A stretch of 64,000 nt of DNA from DATJGS01 sp035494735 (GTDB lineage: Bacteria; Eisenbacteria; RBG-16-71-46), in contig DATJGS010000033.1 in NCBI GenBank assembly GCA_035494735.1, positions 16,891 to 80,890 on the forward strand, in the 5' to 3' direction. How positions within the stretch are numbered: the stretch's first letter is position 1; each line of letters opens with the position of its first letter. A model generated the notes under the pieces. The model saw only the letters and a list, made by a program, of their open reading frames with translations. It did no database searches and had not been told where the DNA came from. A program made the translations under genes and the position numbers. Shown here piece by piece: positions 60,905 through 64,000 of this stretch.

Positions 60905-61950
60905 ACCGAAACGCGGGGCGCGCCCTGGTCGTGATCGCGCTGGGCCTGACCGCCGCGGGCTGCGCCAAGCGCGAGCCACCGTCCGGCGGCCCGCCCGATC
61001 TCGAGGCGCCGCGCGTCATCGCGTCCGCGCCCGATTCGGGCGCGGCGCACGTCGCGCGTGACGCCGAGCTGAGCCTGACGTTCAGCGAGGGCATGGAGCC
61101 GCGTTCCACGGGCGACGCCGTGGCGCTCGCGCCGCGGGCCGAAATCCGCCAGCGGCGCTGGCACGGGCGCACGCTCACCGTCGTGCTCGCCGAGTCGCTG
61201 AAGGCGCACCAGACGTACACCATGTTCCTGGGTTCGGGAGCGCGCGATCTGCACGGCAACCACATCGGCGGCGGGCGCACGATCGTGTTCAGCACGGCCG
61301 ACTCGTTTCCGCCCGGCGTCCTCGCCGGCCGCGTCGAGGCGCGCGGCTTCAACGCCGGCGGGATCTACCTGTGGTGCTACGCCGAGGGACGCAAGCCCGA
61401 CTCGACGGCGCGCGACTTCGACGCGCTCGGCGTGACGGACGCGGCGGGGGACTTCCGCATTTCCGGCCTGCCCGTTCCGGCCCCGTACCACCTGTGGGCG
61501 TTCGCCGACCTCAACCAGAATCGCTCGTTCGAACCGGCGACGGACCTGCTCGCGCCCGTCGACACGTCGTTCGACCTGACGCGCGCGGCGCCGCGCGCCG
61601 AAGGCGTGATGATCCGCGTCGTGAACCCGCGCGCGCCCGGGCACGTGCGTGGCACTGTGCTAGACTCGCTCGCGGACAGTTTGGGTGTGGTGCGTCTCAC
61701 CGCGGTGGCCGAGCGCGATACGTCGCGCACGCTGATCTTCGACGCGGACCCGGACCTGCGCTTCGACCTCACGCTGCCGCCCGGCAACTGGCGCGTGCGC
61801 GCGTTTCGCGACCACGACCGGAATCGCGGCTGGCAGAGCGCCTCGGAGCCGGCCAGCGATCTGGAGCGGCTGACCGTGCCGCCGGCCGGAGATTCACGCG
61901 TGCTGCAGCTGGTGCTGCGCCGGCCCAAGGCGCGGGAAGGATCGCCGTGA
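60901..61950 (+). CDS. Lipoprotein with Ig-like (Big_5) and carboxypeptidase-regulatory-like domains
   Basis: 349 residues; GTG start in a GTGA overlap. Lipobox LTAAGC at about 16-21. Residues 35-130 (APRVIASAPDSGAAHVARDAELSLTFSEGM; KAHQTYTMFLGSGARDLHGN) match a bacterial Ig-like domain 5. The next ~200 residues have transthyretin-like strands (YHLWAFADLNQNRSF; GNWRVRAFRDHDRNRGW). This architecture is common in FCB-group surface lipoproteins. No enzymatic motif. It sits oddly between xerC and dapF. Confidence 0.85.
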   Translation: MNRNAGRALVVIALGLTAAGCAKREPPSGGPPDLEAPRVIASAPDSGAAHVARDAELSLTFSEGMEPRSTGDAVALAPRAEIRQRRWHGRTLTVVLAESLKAHQTYTMFLGSGARDLHGNHIGGGRTIVFSTADSFPPGVLAGRVEARGFNAGGIYLWCYAEGRKPDSTARDFDALGVTDAAGDFRISGLPVPAPYHLWAFADLNQNRSFEPATDLLAPVDTSFDLTRAAPRAEGVMIRVVNPRAPGHVRGTVLDSLADSLGVVRLTAVAERDTSRTLIFDADPDLRFDLTLPPGNWRVRAFRDHDRNRGWQSASEPASDLERLTVPPAGDSRVLQLVLRRPKAREGSP

Positions 61951-62780
61951 CGCTCGAGTTCCTGAAGATGCACGGGGCGGCGAACGACTTCGTCGTGATC
62001 GATCATCGCGACGGCGCGCCGCTCGAACCCCTGGATGCGCTCGTGCGCCGTCTGTGCGACCGGCGGCGCGGCGTGGGCGCGGACGGCGTGCTGCTGCTGG
62101 ATCGCGATCCCGAGCTGGATTTCGCGATGCGCTACTACAACGCCGACGGCGGCGAGGCGGAATTCTGCGGCAACGGCGCGCGCTGCCTGGCGCGCCTCGC
62201 GCTCGACCTGGGGCTGGGACGCGGGGGTGAAGTGCGTTTTCGCAGCGCGGCCGGCGTCCTCGCGGCGCGGCGCGACTCGGGCGGGCGCGGCATCGACCTG
62301 GCGTTCGGCCTGGTGCCGCCGGCCGGCGAGCCGCGCGACGTCGAGGTCGCGGGGCGGTCGTTCCGCGGACGCCTGCTGCGCGCGGGCGTGCCGCATTTCG
62401 TCGTCGACGTCGAGCGCGTCGAGTGGGTGCCGGTCGCCGAGTGGGGCAGCGCGCTGCGCCATCACGCGGCGTTCCAGCCCGACGGCGCGAACGTGGATTT
62501 CGCGGCCCGGCTCGGGCCTCAGCGCATCGCGATGCGCACGTACGAGCGCGGCGTGGAAGCCGAGACCATGGCGTGCGGCAGCGGGGCGATCGCCTCGGCG
62601 CTGGCGGTGGCCGACGAAGGCGAACGCGGTCCGATCACGGTGCTGACCGCGGGCGGGGACGAACTCGTCGTGCGCTGGCGCGACGTCGCCGGCGGCCGCG
62701 ACGTGACGCTGAGCGGTCCCGCGGAGATCGCGTTCCGCGGAACGTGGGAGTTGCGCGCGCCGATCGAGGCGCGGGTGTAG
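61947..62780 (+). CDS. dapF: Diaminopimelate epimerase
   Basis: 277 residues, GTG start overlapping the lipoprotein gene. Catalytic pair Cys74 in EAEFCGNGARC and Cys210 in ETMACGSGAIA. Start LKMHGAANDFVVID is the family N-terminus (usually KMHGxGNDF; here Ala replaces Gly). PDGANVDFA is present. It converts LL- to meso-diaminopimelate for lysine and peptidoglycan. Confidence 0.97.
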   Translation: MTLEFLKMHGAANDFVVIDHRDGAPLEPLDALVRRLCDRRRGVGADGVLLLDRDPELDFAMRYYNADGGEAEFCGNGARCLARLALDLGLGRGGEVRFRSAAGVLAARRDSGGRGIDLAFGLVPPAGEPRDVEVAGRSFRGRLLRAGVPHFVVDVERVEWVPVAEWGSALRHHAAFQPDGANVDFAARLGPQRIAMRTYERGVEAETMACGSGAIASALAVADEGERGPITVLTAGGDELVVRWRDVAGGRDVTLSGPAEIAFRGTWELRAPIEARV

Positions 62781-62846
62781 GCGGGGGCCGGCCGCGATCC
62801 GGCGCGAACGCGCCAGGCGGCTCACGAGCCCCACAAGGAGGACGGC

Positions 62847-63743
62847 ATGTTCGATGGACTGTCGGTAGCCATGGTCACCCCGTTTCGCGGGGCCAACGTC
62901 GACTTCGAGGCGACGGCACGTCTCGTGGACTTCCTCATCGAGGGCGGCACCGAGACGCTGATCGTCTCGGGTTCGACGGGAGAGGCCGCGACGTGCACGG
63001 TGGAGGAGCGGCGCGCGTTGTGGAAGTTCGTGCGCGAGCGCGCGGCACGCCGCGTGCCGGTCGTGGCCGGCACCGGCACGAACGCGACATCCGACAGCAT
63101 CGCGCTCACGGCGATCGCCGAGGAGCTGGGCCTCGACGGCGTGATGCTGGTGACGCCGTACTACAACAAGCCGACGCCGAAGGGGCAGATCGCGCACTTC
63201 ACCACGGTGGCGCGCAGCACGCGGCTGCCGGTGATCGTGTACAACGTCCCTGGCCGCACGGCCACGAACACGATGCCGGAAACGCTCGCCGAACTGCAGG
63301 GCGTGCCGAACATCGTGGCCATCAAGGAGGCCTCGGGCAGCCTCGATCAGGCCAGCGCCGTGCGCGCGCGCACGCGCTTCACGCTGCTCTCGGGCGACGA
63401 CTCGCTGACGCTGCCCATGATCGCGGTCGGCGCGACGGGCATCATCTCGGTGGCCGGCAACGTCGCGCCGCGCGAGATGCGCACGCTCACGGACCACGCG
63501 CGCGCCGGACGCCTCCCCGAAGCCGAGGCGCTGCATCGCAAGCTGCTGCCGCTGTTCAAGGCGCTGTTCATCGAATCGAACCCCGGCCCGGCCAAGTTCC
63601 TGCTGTCGGCCATGAAGCTGATGGCGAACGAACTGCGCCTGCCGCTCGTGCCGGTCGAGCCGGCCACGGAGCGGGCGATCCTGGCGGCGGCCGAGCTGTC
63701 GGGCATCGCGCTCGAGCCGGCGGCGGCGGCGCCCCGCGCGTGA
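62847..63743 (+). CDS. dapA: 4-hydroxy-tetrahydrodipicolinate synthase
   Basis: 298 residues; ATG with AAGGAGG six bases upstream. Schiff-base Lys160 in NIVAIKEASG and Tyr132 in VYNVPGRT. SGSTGEAATCTVEERRAL corresponds to the usual GTTGE region, with Ser for Gly. Overlaps dapB by 4 bases (GTGA). Confidence 0.97.
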   Translation: MFDGLSVAMVTPFRGANVDFEATARLVDFLIEGGTETLIVSGSTGEAATCTVEERRALWKFVRERAARRVPVVAGTGTNATSDSIALTAIAEELGLDGVMLVTPYYNKPTPKGQIAHFTTVARSTRLPVIVYNVPGRTATNTMPETLAELQGVPNIVAIKEASGSLDQASAVRARTRFTLLSGDDSLTLPMIAVGATGIISVAGNVAPREMRTLTDHARAGRLPEAEALHRKLLPLFKALFIESNPGPAKFLLSAMKLMANELRLPLVPVEPATERAILAAAELSGIALEPAAAAPRA

Positions 63744-64000
63744 TCGCGCTCGTGTTGGTCGGGGCCGCGGGGCGCATGGGCCGCGCGGTCAGCGAGGCGG
63801 CGGCCACGGCGCCCGACGTCGAACTGCGCGCGAGCGTGGATCGAGTCGCGAACCTGGGCGGGAGCCGCGGGGTATGGAGCCATGAGGCGGGCGACGTGAT
63901 CCGTGCCGGGGACGTGGTCGTGGACTTCTCGTCGCCCGAGGGTACGCAGGCGCTGGCCGCGCTGTGCGCGGAACGCGGCGTGCCGCTCGTCATCGGAACG
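63740..64000 (+). CDS. dapB: 4-hydroxy-tetrahydrodipicolinate reductase, 5' part (cut by window end)
   Basis: 87 residues are visible from a GTG start. The Rossmann motif VGAAGRMGRAV is at residues 7-17, and VVVDFSSPEGTQALAALC and PLVIGT follow, as in DapB. The span between them is shorter than in E. coli DapB, as in compact forms. It reduces the DapA product with NAD(P)H. Confidence 0.95.
   Translation, partial: MIALVLVGAAGRMGRAVSEAAATAPDVELRASVDRVANLGGSRGVWSHEAGDVIRAGDVVVDFSSPEGTQALAALCAERGVPLVIGT

Overview
The window is high-GC chromosomal DNA from what is probably an uncultured FCB-group bacterium; Candidatus Eisenbacteria or a close relative is my best guess, not proven. Four things point there: secreted proteins ending in FlgD-like/type-IX-style C-terminal domains (positions 3-350, 3931-8124 and 11484-13802); a PorV/UPF0164-type outer-membrane protein at 32228; a SecA with the long insertion typical of Bacteroidetes-like SecA; and no clear match to Proteobacteria or Actinobacteria gene orders.

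Layout. 1-1476: the end of a secreted protein and a polytopic membrane protein. 1477-10792: accessory DNA made of two tandem elements inserted at the 3' half of a tRNA-Leu(CAA) gene. It is visibly more A/T-rich than its flanks and carries secreted proteins of unknown function, a 1397-residue secreted metzincin-type protein, a P-loop kinase-like protein, a DUF6338-like membrane protein with a proline-rich partner ORF, and a helical protein. I found no integrase in it. 10996-17989: secreted repeat and NHL-repeat proteins, a GT-C-like membrane protein and an odd two-part protein. 18067: tRNA-Ala(GGC). 18144-25646: cstA with a cysteine-less thioredoxin-fold partner, a PilB/GspE ATPase with an HD-GYP protein, and a divergent GAF-GAF-PP2C phosphatase. 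25769-31409: an overlapping operon of M50 protease, trpS, scpA, scpB and a pseudouridine synthase with a huge arginine-rich tail. 32228-41130: PorV-like protein, two tandem glgC paralogues, an MltD-like transglycosylase and a PEGA-domain membrane protein. 41269-53609: comEC, purN, a HAD hydrolase, purC, purH, guaA, an Slt-type transglycosylase, a polyprenol/diacylglycerol kinase and a TPR protein. 53713-64000: csp, then secA-smg-topA-xerC-lipoprotein-dapF and dapA-dapB (dapB cut by the window end).

Most core genes overlap by 4 bases (ATGA, GTGA or TTGA), so translational coupling is the rule. Several intergenic regions contain a promoter of the form TTGACN, 17-18 bases, TAGNNT. At purN the -10 box sits 5 bases before the start codon and at secA 7 bases before it, which suggests leaderless mRNAs. 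The best candidate for something undescribed is the integrase-less tandem element family at tRNA-Leu, with paired 11-bp-spaced TGGCACA-like repeats and a shared, fast-diverging secreted cargo gene.
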